From contig NZ_RQVA01000011.1 of the NCBI RefSeq assembly GCF_003992255.1, positions 6,374 to 70,373 of the forward strand: a DNA stretch of 64,000 nucleotides, written 5' to 3'. Positions 17,605 through 26,544 of this stretch are shown here, piece by piece (position 1 is the stretch's first letter; every line of letters begins with the position of its first letter). This DNA is from F0422 sp003992255. GTDB taxonomy: Bacteria; Bacillota; Negativicutes; Veillonellales; Veillonellaceae. A program made the translations under genes and the position numbers. A model generated the notes under the pieces. It was given only the letters and a program-made list of their open reading frames with translations, did no database searches and was not told the DNA's origin.

Positions 17605-18975
17605 TTACTCGAACCAAATGTATTTAGCTAATACGATAGCACCTAATACATACATAAACCAGTGTACATCTTTATGACGTCCAGTGATGAACTTCATTAA
17701 TGGATATACGATTAAACCTGCTGCTACACCATTCGCAATGCTGTATGTAAACGGCATTAATACAATCACTAGGTACGCAGGGAAACCTTCTGTCCAATCG
17801 GAGAAATCGATTTCACGAATAGCTTCCATCATCAACGCACCTACTAAGATGAGTACAGGAGCTGTGGCTGCATTCGGTACTAAGGCAATAAGAGGAGCAA
17901 AGAATAAGCAAAGGATGAACATGATACCGCAAGTCACAGCTGTCAAACCTGTGCGTCCACCAGCACCGACACCAGCAGCACTTTCAACGAAGGCTGTAAT
18001 CGTACTGGAACCTAGCATAGCTCCGAAACTAACGCCAAGGGAGTCTACAATCATAGCTTTACCAAGACCAGGGAATTCACCTTTTTTTGGATCTGCAATG
18101 CCTGCTTTAGAGGCCGTCGCAATCAAGGTACCCATAGAGTCAAACAATTCTACGAAGGTGAAAGAAAAAATAATCGTCACCAGGCCTACATGGAAGGCAG
18201 AGGCGATATCTAACTCCATAAAGGCTACTTTACTGAAATCAGGAATGGCCATAATGCTCATAGAGTCTGGCAACGTAGCTACGCCAGTGGCATAGGCCAG
18301 GATAGATGTGACAATGACACCAATCAATAGAGAGCCTGGTACACGGCGAGCCATCAAGGCGGCAGAGAAGAATAACCCGAATAAGGATAATAGTACTTCT
18401 GGATTGCCTAAGTTACCAAGTGTCAATAATGTTTCAGAAGGAGCAGGAGCACCGTGTCCTTTCGCGCTGACAATATCATTTAACGTACCTGGTTGTAAAG
18501 ATAAAGCGATGGTCATAAGGCCAGATAGTTTTAAACCGATGATACAAATGAATAAGCCAATCCCTACGGTAATGGCAATTTTTAATGATGTGGGAATTGC
18601 TTCGATGATGAGTTGACGAATTCTTGTTAATGTGAGCACAAGGAATACAAGACCGGATATGAATACGGCACCTAATGCTGTTTGCCAACTCAATCCCATA
18701 CCGAGAACAACGGTAAATGAATAGAATGCTAATAGACCAACGCCTGGTGCCAATGCAATTGGATAGTTGACAAACATGCCCATAGCGATTGTGACTAAAC
18801 CACCACCTAAGGCTGTGGCAATTAATACGGCATCTTTATCCATACCAGCTAAACTCAATAAGTTTGGCGCTAGCAATAGAATGTATGCCATGGTAATAAA
18901 TGTGGTAAGCCCTGCAAGGACTTCCGTACGGATCGTAGTATTTCGCTCTTTTAGTGCGAATAACCGTTCTAACAT
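17605..18975 (-). CDS. NCS2-family purine permease (AzgA/PbuG type)
   Basis: A 456-residue membrane protein with about 12-14 hydrophobic segments. It starts MLERLFALKERNTTIRTEVL, then AGLTTFITMAYILLL, the hallmark of the AzgA/PbuG (adenine, guanine, hypoxanthine) branch. It also has GLLAFYSFTVVLGMG and GSSTITAFVESAAGVGAGGR. It imports purine bases with a proton. ATG 18975 has AGGAGGGG upstream; the longer open frame to 19053 has no site. The 332-bp divergent gap to the Rrf2 gene holds the promoters. Confidence 0.88.
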   Translation of the reverse strand: MLERLFALKERNTTIRTEVLAGLTTFITMAYILLLAPNLLSLAGMDKDAVLIATALGGGLVTIAMGMFVNYPIALAPGVGLLAFYSFTVVLGMGLSWQTALGAVFISGLVFLVLTLTRIRQLIIEAIPTSLKIAITVGIGLFICIIGLKLSGLMTIALSLQPGTLNDIVSAKGHGAPAPSETLLTLGNLGNPEVLLSLFGLFFSAALMARRVPGSLLIGVIVTSILAYATGVATLPDSMSIMAIPDFSKVAFMELDIASAFHVGLVTIIFSFTFVELFDSMGTLIATASKAGIADPKKGEFPGLGKAMIVDSLGVSFGAMLGSSTITAFVESAAGVGAGGRTGLTAVTCGIMFILCLFFAPLIALVPNAATAPVLILVGALMMEAIREIDFSDWTEGFPAYLVIVLMPFTYSIANGVAAGLIVYPLMKFITGRHKDVHWFMYVLGAIVLAKYIWFE

Positions 18976-19237
18976 GGTACCCCTCCTAGAAATAAACAAT
19001 AGTACTCCCTTATTGTAGCACAGTACACATGGATAATATAGAGGGGCTGGCAAAATTTATTCAAAAAAATTATAAAACTTTTATTTATAATAACTACAGA
19101 TAATAAATAGATAATGAAAAGTTAACAAAGGCATATATAGAATTTGCGAGGTGTAAAAAACTTTATTTACAGTATTATATATTCATATAGCGGAGTGTAT
19201 ATATGCATTTTATGCATTATATATGCAGATTAATATA

Positions 19238-19266
19238 TAGACAAATTTCGGTATTCTTTATATAAT
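19238..19266 (+). promoter_or_regulatory. Promoter of the Rrf2/MarR regulator genes
   Basis: TAGACA (19238-19243), a 17-bp spacer and TATAAT (19261-19266) lie 41 bp before the Rrf2 start. Just upstream, ATGCA occurs three times (19203, 19212, 19223), a possible operator. Confidence 0.65.
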
Positions 19267-19307
19267 ACTAACAAGGAATAAATCCTACTTTTGAAGAGGT
19301 ATTATTT

Positions 19308-19724
19308 ATGAAAATTTCTACTAAAGGTCGATATGCACTTAGAGTATTGGTAGACTTAGCAGAACATAGTAAGGATCGTAATGTGTCCATTCGGGAGCTA
19401 GCAGAGCGTCAAAAAATTTCTGATAAATATTTAGAAGGAATTGTGGCTCGCTTAGGTGCCGCTGGCTATGTAAAGAGTGTGCGTGGTAAATATGGTGGGT
19501 ATCAGCTCACAAAAGAACCAAAAGACTATACGGTATATGATATTTTAGCAGCTACGGAGGATTCCATTGCTGTTGTGGCTTGTCTAGAAGACGAGGTCAA
19601 TACATGTCCGTTAAGCGAAGGTTGTCGTACATTGCCATTATGGGAACATTTACAAAATCACTTACGAGAGTATATGCAAAGTTTAACATTACAAGACGTA
19701 ATCGATCGTCATTTTACAGTGTAG
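19308..19724 (+). CDS. Rrf2-family transcriptional regulator
   Basis: A 138-residue winged-helix regulator that begins MKISTKGRYALRVLVDLAEH, diagnostic for Rrf2 (IscR/CymR/NsrR). The wing has GKYGGYQLTKEP. Three cysteines, C-x7-C-x5-C in ACLEDEVNTCPLSEGC, resemble the Fe-S ligands of IscR/NsrR, whereas CymR lacks them. It may therefore sense iron-sulfur status, nitrosative or redox stress. No iscS/iscU gene lies next to it; the MarR gene follows after 31 nt. Confidence 0.9.
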   Translation: MKISTKGRYALRVLVDLAEHSKDRNVSIRELAERQKISDKYLEGIVARLGAAGYVKSVRGKYGGYQLTKEPKDYTVYDILAATEDSIAVVACLEDEVNTCPLSEGCRTLPLWEHLQNHLREYMQSLTLQDVIDRHFTV

Positions 19725-19755
19725 TTTGTAAGGGAATGAGTAAGGGAAGAGAAAG

Positions 19756-20193
19756 ATGAAAAAAGAGAATCAAATGAATTTGGAAAGCCAACTGGCGTTT
19801 CCTCTGTACATTACGGCGAAAGAAGTAATTCGCTCCTTTCAACCTGTGTTGTCTGCGTTGGACTTAACGTACACGCAATACCTAGTGATGATGGTCATTT
19901 GGGAATACAAGACAGCAAACTTGAAAATGATTGGGGATAGAATTAGCCTAGATTCTGGTACATTGACACCATTGTTACGCAAATTAGAAGCGAAAGGCTT
20001 TATCACTCGTGAACGTTTCAGAGGAGATGGCCGCTCCATGGTGATTCAATTGACTGCAAAAGGACAGTCCTTGCAGAAAAAAGTGAAACATTTACCGAAT
20101 GTGATGGACGATGCTATTGGATTGTCTGCAGAGGAAGAACAAACATTGCGTGCCTTATTAGCAAAGATGATGCGCAATATAGGTGCGAAATAA
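19756..20193 (+). CDS. MarR/OhrR-like regulator without cysteine
   Basis: A 145-residue MarR winged-helix protein closest in pattern to OhrR (LESQLAFPLYITAKEVIRSF, LDLTYTQYLVMMVIWE, LDSGTLTPLLRKLEAKGFI, RFRGDGRSMVIQLT). OhrR normally has a peroxide-sensing Cys in the LCFxLY position. Here it reads LAFPLY, and the protein has no cysteine at all, so classic peroxide sensing is impossible. The GTG/ATG choice is clear: AAGGGAAGAGAAAG precedes ATG 19756. It probably controls the MFS exporter downstream. Confidence 0.87.
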   Translation: MKKENQMNLESQLAFPLYITAKEVIRSFQPVLSALDLTYTQYLVMMVIWEYKTANLKMIGDRISLDSGTLTPLLRKLEAKGFITRERFRGDGRSMVIQLTAKGQSLQKKVKHLPNVMDDAIGLSAEEEQTLRALLAKMMRNIGAK

Positions 20194-20223
20194 GAAAGAG
20201 TATATAGATGACTCTTTTGTAAC

Positions 20224-20267
20224 ACATAGAGGATACTTGATGATGAGAAATCAGGTATCCTCTATGT
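20224..20267 (+). terminator. Terminator-like hairpin after the MarR gene
   Basis: An 18-bp stem with one G-U pair (20224-20241 with 20250-20267) is followed by TATTTGTAT, a weak T tract. It separates the regulator pair from the exporter gene. Confidence 0.65.
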
Positions 20268-20308
20268 TATTTGTATGGGAATAAAAGATGTGGAATCGCT
20301 CTAAGATA

Positions 20309-20317
20309 TGTTACAAT
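20309..20317 (+). promoter_or_regulatory. Extended -10 promoter of the MFS gene
   Basis: TG-T-TACAAT at 20309-20317 is an extended -10 element 33 bp before the exporter start. No clear -35 is seen. Confidence 0.5.
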
Positions 20318-20349
20318 ACATTCATAGATATATGTAAAGGATGTGAAGT

Positions 20350-21558
20350 ATGAAAGGATTACAACAAACGGGGATGGTCGCTGTTTGGATATTGACAATT
20401 GGCATGTCCTTATTGGCGATTTGTTATACCATGATCATTCCCTTTTTACCGGTCTATTTATTAGAACTAGGTGTGGAGCAGGAGGGCTTGGCTCTTTGGT
20501 CTGGACTTACCTTTTCCATATCATTTTTTGTAGCGGCCGTGATGGCGCCTATATGGGGGCGTTTGGCAGATCGTCATGGCAAAAAATTGATGGCCATTCG
20601 GGCAGGGATACTCATCGGCGTGTCCTATTTGATGGCGGCTTTTGTACAAGATGCATTTCAATTATTGTTAGTGCGTGCATTTCAAGGGTTTGCCAATGGA
20701 TTTATGCCTGCGGCGATGACTATGGTATCTCTATCAGTGCCGAAGGAACGAGTAGGCACGGCTATGGGAATATTTCAGATGGGCCTAGTTCTAGGTAATA
20801 CGGTAGGGCCTTTTACAGGTGGTCTTACAGAACTGGCCGTTGGTATGCGACCTGTTTTTTTGGTGGCGGGCATTACCTTATTCATTGTGACAGCAGCCGT
20901 GGCTATTTTTGTGAAAGAACCAATCGTAGAAACGGAGATACCAGTTCAAGTGTCTTCGTTTATGGATGATCTGCGAGAAGCGAAGCGGAATCGCGTACTG
21001 ATTCATATATTGGCACTCTATTTTGTTGTGCAGTCGGCTATGCTTATGCTACAGTCAATTGTGGCTATTTATGTAGGAGATCTAAAAGGATCTATGGAAG
21101 GAGCAGCCATGCTGGCAGGTTCTATTCTCAGCGGTGGTGGTGTCATGGGGATGATTACTACAAACTTATGGGCTGCCTATGGACAGCGGAAGGGATACTT
21201 TAAAGGGATATCCTATGCACTATTGGGCACAGGGATGGTCCTTATCTTGCAAAGTTTACCATTCGGCTTATGGTGGTTTGGAGCCTTGCAACTATTGATT
21301 GGAGTATTTATAGTTGGCATTTTCCCATCTTTGGGATCGGCGATGACCGTTAACACAGATCCATCTGTGCGAGGGCGAGTCTTTGGGTTAGCCACCACAG
21401 CACAACAATTAGGGAATATGATGGGGCCACTATTTGCGAGTCTAGTAGCCACATATTTCGGTATTTCCTATGTATTCTCAGTAGCGGGCTTAGGTATGAT
21501 TATCATTGGATATGTTGTACTGAAGGTGTATGGACAACGGCCGAATATACAGGAATGA
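20350..21558 (+). CDS. MFS multidrug-type exporter
   Basis: A 402-residue, 12-helix major facilitator (DHA1/MdtG-like). Motif A GRLADRHGKK lies in the loop between helices 2 and 3, motif C-like GLVLGNTVGPFTGGL in helix 5, and GRVFGLATTAQQLGNMMGP in the second half. It is likely a proton-driven drug or metabolite exporter. Its position after the MarR gene suggests local control. A perfect terminator starts at its stop codon. Confidence 0.87.
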   Translation: MKGLQQTGMVAVWILTIGMSLLAICYTMIIPFLPVYLLELGVEQEGLALWSGLTFSISFFVAAVMAPIWGRLADRHGKKLMAIRAGILIGVSYLMAAFVQDAFQLLLVRAFQGFANGFMPAAMTMVSLSVPKERVGTAMGIFQMGLVLGNTVGPFTGGLTELAVGMRPVFLVAGITLFIVTAAVAIFVKEPIVETEIPVQVSSFMDDLREAKRNRVLIHILALYFVVQSAMLMLQSIVAIYVGDLKGSMEGAAMLAGSILSGGGVMGMITTNLWAAYGQRKGYFKGISYALLGTGMVLILQSLPFGLWWFGALQLLIGVFIVGIFPSLGSAMTVNTDPSVRGRVFGLATTAQQLGNMMGPLFASLVATYFGISYVFSVAGLGMIIIGYVVLKVYGQRPNIQE

Positions 21559-21582
21559 AAAGGGTCCTTTGGGACCCTTTTT
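21558..21582 (+). terminator. Terminator of the MFS gene
   Basis: The perfect stem AAAAGGGTCC / GGACCCTTTT (loop TTTG) starts at the last base of the stop codon. The same hairpin sequence recurs at 24278 and 37092. Confidence 0.92.
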
Positions 21583-21660
21583 ATAGTATAATCAAGCCTC
21601 AATTCTTATCTATGATATCGCTATGAAAGATTTATGATAATTTTTGTCAATTATAACTAA

Positions 21661-21688
21661 TTTGCATAGTAATGCTTTACTATGCAAA
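21661..21688. promoter_or_regulatory. Perfect 12-bp inverted repeat
   Basis: TTTGCATAGTAA, TGCT, then its exact reverse complement. There is no T run, so it looks like a protein-binding operator rather than a terminator. It lies 60 bp upstream of the candidate -10 (TATAAT, 21747-21752) of the autotransporter gene. Confidence 0.5.
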
Positions 21689-21816
21689 GTATGCATAATA
21701 GCTTACTTATAGGGATATGAGTATGTACGAAATGAAAATAACGATGTATAATGATAACGAGTTTAAATAATAATTAGTATTTCTAGTGCTTGCCGAGTGT
21801 GTAAGTGTGAATAAGT

Positions 21817-21857
21817 GACCTCCTTAGTTGGACTAAGGGGGTCTTTCTGTGTTTTTA
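21817..21857 (+). terminator. Leader terminator / possible attenuator
   Basis: The stem GACCTCCTTAG / CTAAGGGGGTC (loop TTGGA; 21817-21843) is followed by TTTCTGTGTTTTT. It lies between a candidate promoter (TATAAT 21747) and the autotransporter start at 21923. The preceding gene already has its own terminator at 21558, so this one probably acts on the autotransporter leader transcript. Confidence 0.65.
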
Positions 21858-21922
21858 AGGTGCTGTAGATTCTATATCATTTGGTGAGAAGATAATAAGC
21901 ATCGTATAGAAAAGAGGTAATC

Positions 21923-24169
21923 ATGAAAATTACACGTCATGTATCAGCTGTAATGGCTGCATTAGTAGTAACAGGAATGTCTTATTCTGCAATGGCGACA
22001 GAGATTACTGTATCCAGTGATAAAGCAGAAGAATTAACTGGTTTAACGATGGGTTCTCCAGTTCAAACGGAGCCTGTGGTTAAACATATAGAAGATACTT
22101 TGTCCGTGAATGTACATGGTAAAAGCTTGATGGAGAACGGTAAAAGTAAAAATGTAACAGGGATTTATAATGGGTTTGGATCTCAATTGACTATAGATAA
22201 AGATCTTATTGTACGCTTAAAAAATGATGCACCAGCAGATAAAAAAGAATTGGGGCATTATTATATGAGTGCTGTATATGCTGGTTATGGCGGTAAGGTG
22301 CCACGTCTTAGTAAGGATAATCCTGAGAGAGATTATGGTGATACCAATATTCATGTGAAAGGTAATGTAGATATTGATGCTGTGGGGGTAGGATTGCAAG
22401 CGAATCAACGAGGTCATATTATTGTTGATGGCGGTGGTCGTATTATAACGTATCCTCTTAAAACGTCAGATACCTATTCTGTTGTGGCAGAAGAGGGCGA
22501 TGTATATGTGAATGCAGGTGTCGATGGTAAACACCCAGGTATGAAAGATTTAGTGGCTATTGGTAATGTAGGATTGATTAACAAAGATTATGGCCGTGAT
22601 CCAAATCATAATGAAGCGCCAACCAATATCGGACTCGCTTTCACAACATCTAGCTCTAGTCTTACTGGTGCTGTGTTAAATGAATATGCTGAAAGTAATA
22701 AAAATCCGCATAATTCTGGTGCCGATATCTATTTACAAAATGGTGCTACTTGGAATAATGAATGGATTGGTAAGGAACGACCTACACCAAGAAAACCACG
22801 TCCATCAGGAGATGATGCAGCATACTTATATAAAGGCAGTAAAGTTCGTAATCTTGTAGGTGGTGCAAATCCAACTGCAGCAGGTACGATTCATCCTATC
22901 GATGCTCGTCCTATTACGATTCAAAACTATAGTGGTTTTGTAAATGCTGATTATAAAACAGGTGTGCCAGCGAGCGAAGCTGGTAATGGCCAAATCATTA
23001 TCCAACATGCCGCTGATCATAGTCACATCACTGTACAAGGTGATAGTGCTAAGAATTTGACTGACGATACAAGTTATCGTGCAGAAATGAAATCCTTAGC
23101 CACTAAATTGCAATATACTGGGAATGATAAGAAACTAGCTGCTGCTGTTCAAGTTAATGAAGGAATTACAAGACCGGCTGCTATGACTGAACTTGGTACC
23201 AATGCATTCGATGCACAAGGTAATCTTGTTGTTTCTGATACGGCGACGGTAACACATGCTAGTGAATCTTCCTTGGTTAGTGGTGCGAAATCTGCTCTTG
23301 CATCTACAGCGATAGCTTGGCACAATACTACGAACGATTTACAACGTCGTTTAGGGGACCTTCGTTTGACTAATACGAACCAAGGTGTATGGGCTAAATA
23401 CATCGGTGGCAAATCTAACATGACAAATGGTGCCGATGTTCATATGAGATACAATGGTGTACAAATTGGTTATGATTATAAGGTATCCACTGGTTGGACT
23501 TTTGGCGGTGCTCTAGATTACAGTACGTCTAGCAACTCCTATGCTGTTGGCAACGGAGACAGCAAAATTGCTGGTATTGGGTTATATGGTACAAAACAAC
23601 ATGATGATGGACGTTACTTAGATATCATCGCTCGTGGAAGCCGCTTGTCCAATACTTACAAACTTCACTCACTAGGGGGATATCAATTGAATGGGGAGTA
23701 TCATACATTTGGTACCTCTTTAAGTGCTGAATACGGTAAACGTATTAAGAAAGAAAATGGTTTCTACATGGATCCTAGCGTAGAATTTATTGTAGGCCAT
23801 TTGAACGGCGTATCCTATGATACTAATGTTGTTGGCAGTGGCTCTATGCATGTGAAAGCGGACGCTGTTAATTCTGCTGTAGGTCGATTGGGATTTGGCA
23901 TTGGTAGAGAAACACAAACATCTAACATCTTTGCAAAACTTGCATTGGCTCATGAATTCTCTGGTAAGGTGAATACAACATATTCAGCACCAGGTAATCC
24001 AACAGTACATACAGAACTTGATTTGAATGATACATGGGTTGATGCTGAAATTGGGGGCTCCTGGAGCGTTCGTCCAAGTACATATGTATATGGTACATTC
24101 ACTAAAAACTTTGGTGCTACTATAGACACTACATGGCGTATGGATGCGGGAGTACGACATAACTTCTAA
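21923..24169 (+). CDS. Classical (type Va) autotransporter
   Basis: A 748-residue protein. A Sec signal peptide is followed by AMATE at about residue 26. The passenger of about 420 residues is rich in Gly, Asn and short beta-strand patterns, as in beta-helix adhesins. The C-terminal beta-barrel runs from about residue 480 (NQGVWAKYIGGKSNMTNG) to the terminal Phe (RMDAGVRHNF), as required for BAM insertion. No protease triad is evident, so adhesion is more likely than proteolysis. AAGAGG lies before the ATG. Regulation may involve the leader terminator at 21817. Confidence 0.88.
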   Translation: MKITRHVSAVMAALVVTGMSYSAMATEITVSSDKAEELTGLTMGSPVQTEPVVKHIEDTLSVNVHGKSLMENGKSKNVTGIYNGFGSQLTIDKDLIVRLKNDAPADKKELGHYYMSAVYAGYGGKVPRLSKDNPERDYGDTNIHVKGNVDIDAVGVGLQANQRGHIIVDGGGRIITYPLKTSDTYSVVAEEGDVYVNAGVDGKHPGMKDLVAIGNVGLINKDYGRDPNHNEAPTNIGLAFTTSSSSLTGAVLNEYAESNKNPHNSGADIYLQNGATWNNEWIGKERPTPRKPRPSGDDAAYLYKGSKVRNLVGGANPTAAGTIHPIDARPITIQNYSGFVNADYKTGVPASEAGNGQIIIQHAADHSHITVQGDSAKNLTDDTSYRAEMKSLATKLQYTGNDKKLAAAVQVNEGITRPAAMTELGTNAFDAQGNLVVSDTATVTHASESSLVSGAKSALASTAIAWHNTTNDLQRRLGDLRLTNTNQGVWAKYIGGKSNMTNGADVHMRYNGVQIGYDYKVSTGWTFGGALDYSTSSNSYAVGNGDSKIAGIGLYGTKQHDDGRYLDIIARGSRLSNTYKLHSLGGYQLNGEYHTFGTSLSAEYGKRIKKENGFYMDPSVEFIVGHLNGVSYDTNVVGSGSMHVKADAVNSAVGRLGFGIGRETQTSNIFAKLALAHEFSGKVNTTYSAPGNPTVHTELDLNDTWVDAEIGGSWSVRPSTYVYGTFTKNFGATIDTTWRMDAGVRHNF

Positions 24170-24193
24170 TTACATCTTCCATCAATAGGGACT

Positions 24194-24209
24194 GTAACAA
24201 AATAGTTCC
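24194..24209 (+). repeat. Repeat copy A: 16-bp motif before a double terminator
   Basis: GTAACAAAATAGTTCC is found identically at 37010-37025. In both places it is preceded by GGG, follows a plus-strand gene, and is followed by a hairpin and then by an AAAAGGGTCC-type hairpin before a minus-strand gene. This is a composite element of about 110 bp. Confidence 0.75.
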
Positions 24210-24220
24210 TTAACACTAAT

Positions 24221-24265
24221 AAAGCTATTAGTTGATTGCATAATGATCAACTAATAGCTTTTTGG
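24221..24265 (+). terminator. Terminator of the autotransporter gene
   Basis: A 16-bp stem (24221-24236 with 24246-24261) in which AAAGCTATTAGTTGAT pairs with its complement, followed by TTT. Confidence 0.88.
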
Positions 24266-24277
24266 TATTTCTAAAGT

Positions 24278-24302
24278 AAAAAGGGCCCCAAAGGACCCTT
24301 TT
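24278..24302 (-). terminator. Terminator of the two-component operon
   Basis: The stem AAAAGGGCCC / GGACCCTTTT has one C-A mismatch, and a T run follows on the minus strand. It ends the minus-strand kinase gene at 24314. It is a variant of the hairpin at 21558 and 37092. Confidence 0.82.
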
Positions 24303-24313
24303 ATATAGATCGA

Positions 24314-25681
24314 TTATTCACTGATTGGCAGCTGGAACATAAAGAGAGTGCGCTCATTCGGCGTACTTTCTACATGGACAGTACCATCGTGCAACAAGAC
24401 TACATTATGTACAAAGTATAGACCCAATCCAAGGCCCTTGTTCTCTTTTGAGGTACGAGACGGATCCACTTGGTAGAGACGATCCCAAATCATAGGGATA
24501 CTTTCCTCAGGGACCCCGATGCCATCGTCTTGGACGCTAATAGTAATGACATCTGTGGCAGATACTTCAAAGTGAACTGTAGAATGGGCAAACTTAAAGG
24601 CATTATCCAATAAGTTAGCCATCGCTTGTTGTAACAAGACTTGGCTTCCTGGGATGATGATAGACTCATCGATGTGACTCGTTAAGGTGAGCCCCTTATC
24701 TTTGGCCAAGCGTGAGTACGTAAGTAGTAATTGATTGGCCACATCTGATATGGAAACGGGCACTTTGTTGATATCCTTCAGACTATCTAGGCGGGCAATC
24801 TCAAGAAGTTGCGTCACCATATCCGTCATGCCTTTACTTTGAGTGAAAATATTTTCAAAGCTTTCTTTAGCTTCCTCAATAGAACTTACATACTGACGAG
24901 CATAATCACTTTCCGCTTGAATGACGGCAATCGGTGTGCGAAGTTCATGAGAGATATCAGCATTGAATCGCTTTTCACGATTAGAGGCATCTTCTAAACT
25001 GCTGAGCATGTTGTTGAAAGTAGACACCAATCGATACATAATATCTCCCGATTGAGGAATATTTTCGATGCGTTCTGATAAATCTCGTTTCAAAGATATT
25101 TGTGCAGCTACATCGGCTACGGTGCGCACTGGTTTTAATCCTCGACGAATAATCCAAAAGCCCCCGATAGTAGCGATCGTTACGAATAATACTCCGCCTA
25201 CTAATAAGGCAAAGAACATATTATTTGTTTTTCGGTCTAATAAATTCATAGGTACTATGCCGCGAATATAGCCTTGCATGCCTGTTCGGTATTGGATAGG
25301 GGCATCGTAATACAAGAAAGAAGATTGCTCTGCTTGTATTTCTGTTATGGCATCGAAAGAAGGCGGTGCTGACTTTGGAAAACCATCCGGTAGACTGCCC
25401 CGTAATACAATGCCATCATGACTGTAGACCACAAGAAAAACACCATCGTCGAAAGGCTTATATTTTTTAGGATGACTAGCAGCTTCGATTACATTTTCCT
25501 GTAATTCTGTTCGCATTTCATTTTGATCCCACACATGGGTGAACTGGATCACAAAGACAGCTAATAGACCAATCATAAGTACCAGAAATATGGAATACCA
25601 ACTAGTAATTTTATAGGCTAAGGGAACGCGCATCAAGAGAGATTCCACATAGTGGAAGCAGCGTTTGACGAAAGCTATCAT
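24314..25681 (-). CDS. Membrane sensor histidine kinase
   Basis: A 455-residue kinase. It has a transmembrane helix at about 20-45, an extracytoplasmic domain of about 110 residues, and a second helix near 155-180. HAMP-like and dimerisation regions follow, with the phospho-His in FNADISHELRTPIAV, then an ATPase domain with MANLLDNAFKFA, DDGIGV and KGLGLGLYFV. It is classed with OmpR-type partners. The ATG directly follows the response-regulator stop, so the pair is co-transcribed. The signal is unknown. Confidence 0.92.
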   Translation of the reverse strand: MIAFVKRCFHYVESLLMRVPLAYKITSWYSIFLVLMIGLLAVFVIQFTHVWDQNEMRTELQENVIEAASHPKKYKPFDDGVFLVVYSHDGIVLRGSLPDGFPKSAPPSFDAITEIQAEQSSFLYYDAPIQYRTGMQGYIRGIVPMNLLDRKTNNMFFALLVGGVLFVTIATIGGFWIIRRGLKPVRTVADVAAQISLKRDLSERIENIPQSGDIMYRLVSTFNNMLSSLEDASNREKRFNADISHELRTPIAVIQAESDYARQYVSSIEEAKESFENIFTQSKGMTDMVTQLLEIARLDSLKDINKVPVSISDVANQLLLTYSRLAKDKGLTLTSHIDESIIIPGSQVLLQQAMANLLDNAFKFAHSTVHFEVSATDVITISVQDDGIGVPEESIPMIWDRLYQVDPSRTSKENKGLGLGLYFVHNVVLLHDGTVHVESTPNERTLFMFQLPISE

Positions 25682-26359
25682 CTATGGCTCCTCGGTGCGG
25701 AATACGTAGCCTACACCACGAACGGTTTGAATTAGTTTTCTATCTTCGTCGATATCAATTTTTTTACGCAAATCTTTGATGTATACATCAATCAGGTTCG
25801 AGTAACTTTCATAATCATATTCCCATACGTGATCGAGAATTTGTTGACGAGACACGACAATGTTTTGATTGCTCGCTAAATAGAATAATAAATCGAACTC
25901 TTTTGCTGTCAATGTGATAGGCTCATTGTTGAGTGAAACAGCACGGCTTTTGCCGTTGATGCATAGTGGACCAGCAATGATATCTTCGGTAGCTTGGTTG
26001 CGATTACGACGAGCTAGTGCATAGATGCGCGCCACAAGTTCATCAAACTCAAATGGTTTCACTAGATAATCATCGGCGCCTAGGTTAAGACCAGATACTT
26101 TGTCTTGCAGGGTATCTTTGGCTGTCAAGAACAAGACAGGTGTTTTGTTGCCGTCTTCACGCATTTGGCAAACTACCGCATGGCCATCTAATTTCGGCAT
26201 CATAATATCCATAACGATCACATCATAACTGGAAGTTGAGATGTAATCCAATCCATCTTCTCCGTTATAACATTGATCCACCGTCATAGATTCTACTTTT
26301 AATCGTTTGGCGATTATATTATTCAGCATTTCTTCATCTTCTACAATTAGGACTTTCAT
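25682..26359 (-). CDS. OmpR-family response regulator
   Basis: A 225-residue regulator. The receiver (MKVLIVEDEEMLNN; phospho-Asp in VIVMDIMMPKLDG; LTAKDT; Lys in DDYLVKPFEF) precedes a winged-helix DNA-binding domain (LTAKEFDLLFYLASN...IQTVRGVGYVFR). ATG 26359 has AAAGGAG 6 nt upstream; the longer open frame to 26455 lacks a site. It lies upstream of and adjoins the kinase gene. The targets are unknown; the nearby surface-protein gene is a candidate only by position. Confidence 0.93.
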   Translation of the reverse strand: MKVLIVEDEEMLNNIIAKRLKVESMTVDQCYNGEDGLDYISTSSYDVIVMDIMMPKLDGHAVVCQMREDGNKTPVLFLTAKDTLQDKVSGLNLGADDYLVKPFEFDELVARIYALARRNRNQATEDIIAGPLCINGKSRAVSLNNEPITLTAKEFDLLFYLASNQNIVVSRQQILDHVWEYDYESYSNLIDVYIKDLRKKIDIDEDRKLIQTVRGVGYVFRTEEP

Positions 26360-26472
26360 AATAGCTCCTTTCATACGAGATAGTATATTTGTATTGTAAC
26401 GTATTTCCATGTGAGATAAAAGGGGAATTCTATGACAAGTATACAGGGTCGACATGAATAGACTATGAACGA

Positions 26473-26501
26473 TTGCATTCTATTAGGGCGTATCCTATAA
26501 T
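26473..26501 (+). promoter_or_regulatory. Promoter of the cblT-cblS-like operon
   Basis: TTGCAT (26473-26478), a 17-bp spacer and TATAAT (26496-26501) lie 44 bp before the start at 26545. I see no cobalamin riboswitch box in the short leader. Confidence 0.78.
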
Positions 26502-26544
26502 AAAGATAGCATATATCCGACGAGGTAGAGTAGGAGTGACAACT

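Noticed and set aside
17684..18295. A 203-codon plus-strand frame inside the purine permease gene
   Set aside because: The minus-strand permease is clearly real over the same bases; this frame has no ribosome-binding site or family match.
26502..26544. Possible cobalamin riboswitch before the CblT-like gene
   Set aside because: The leader is only about 40 nt and lacks the B12 box.
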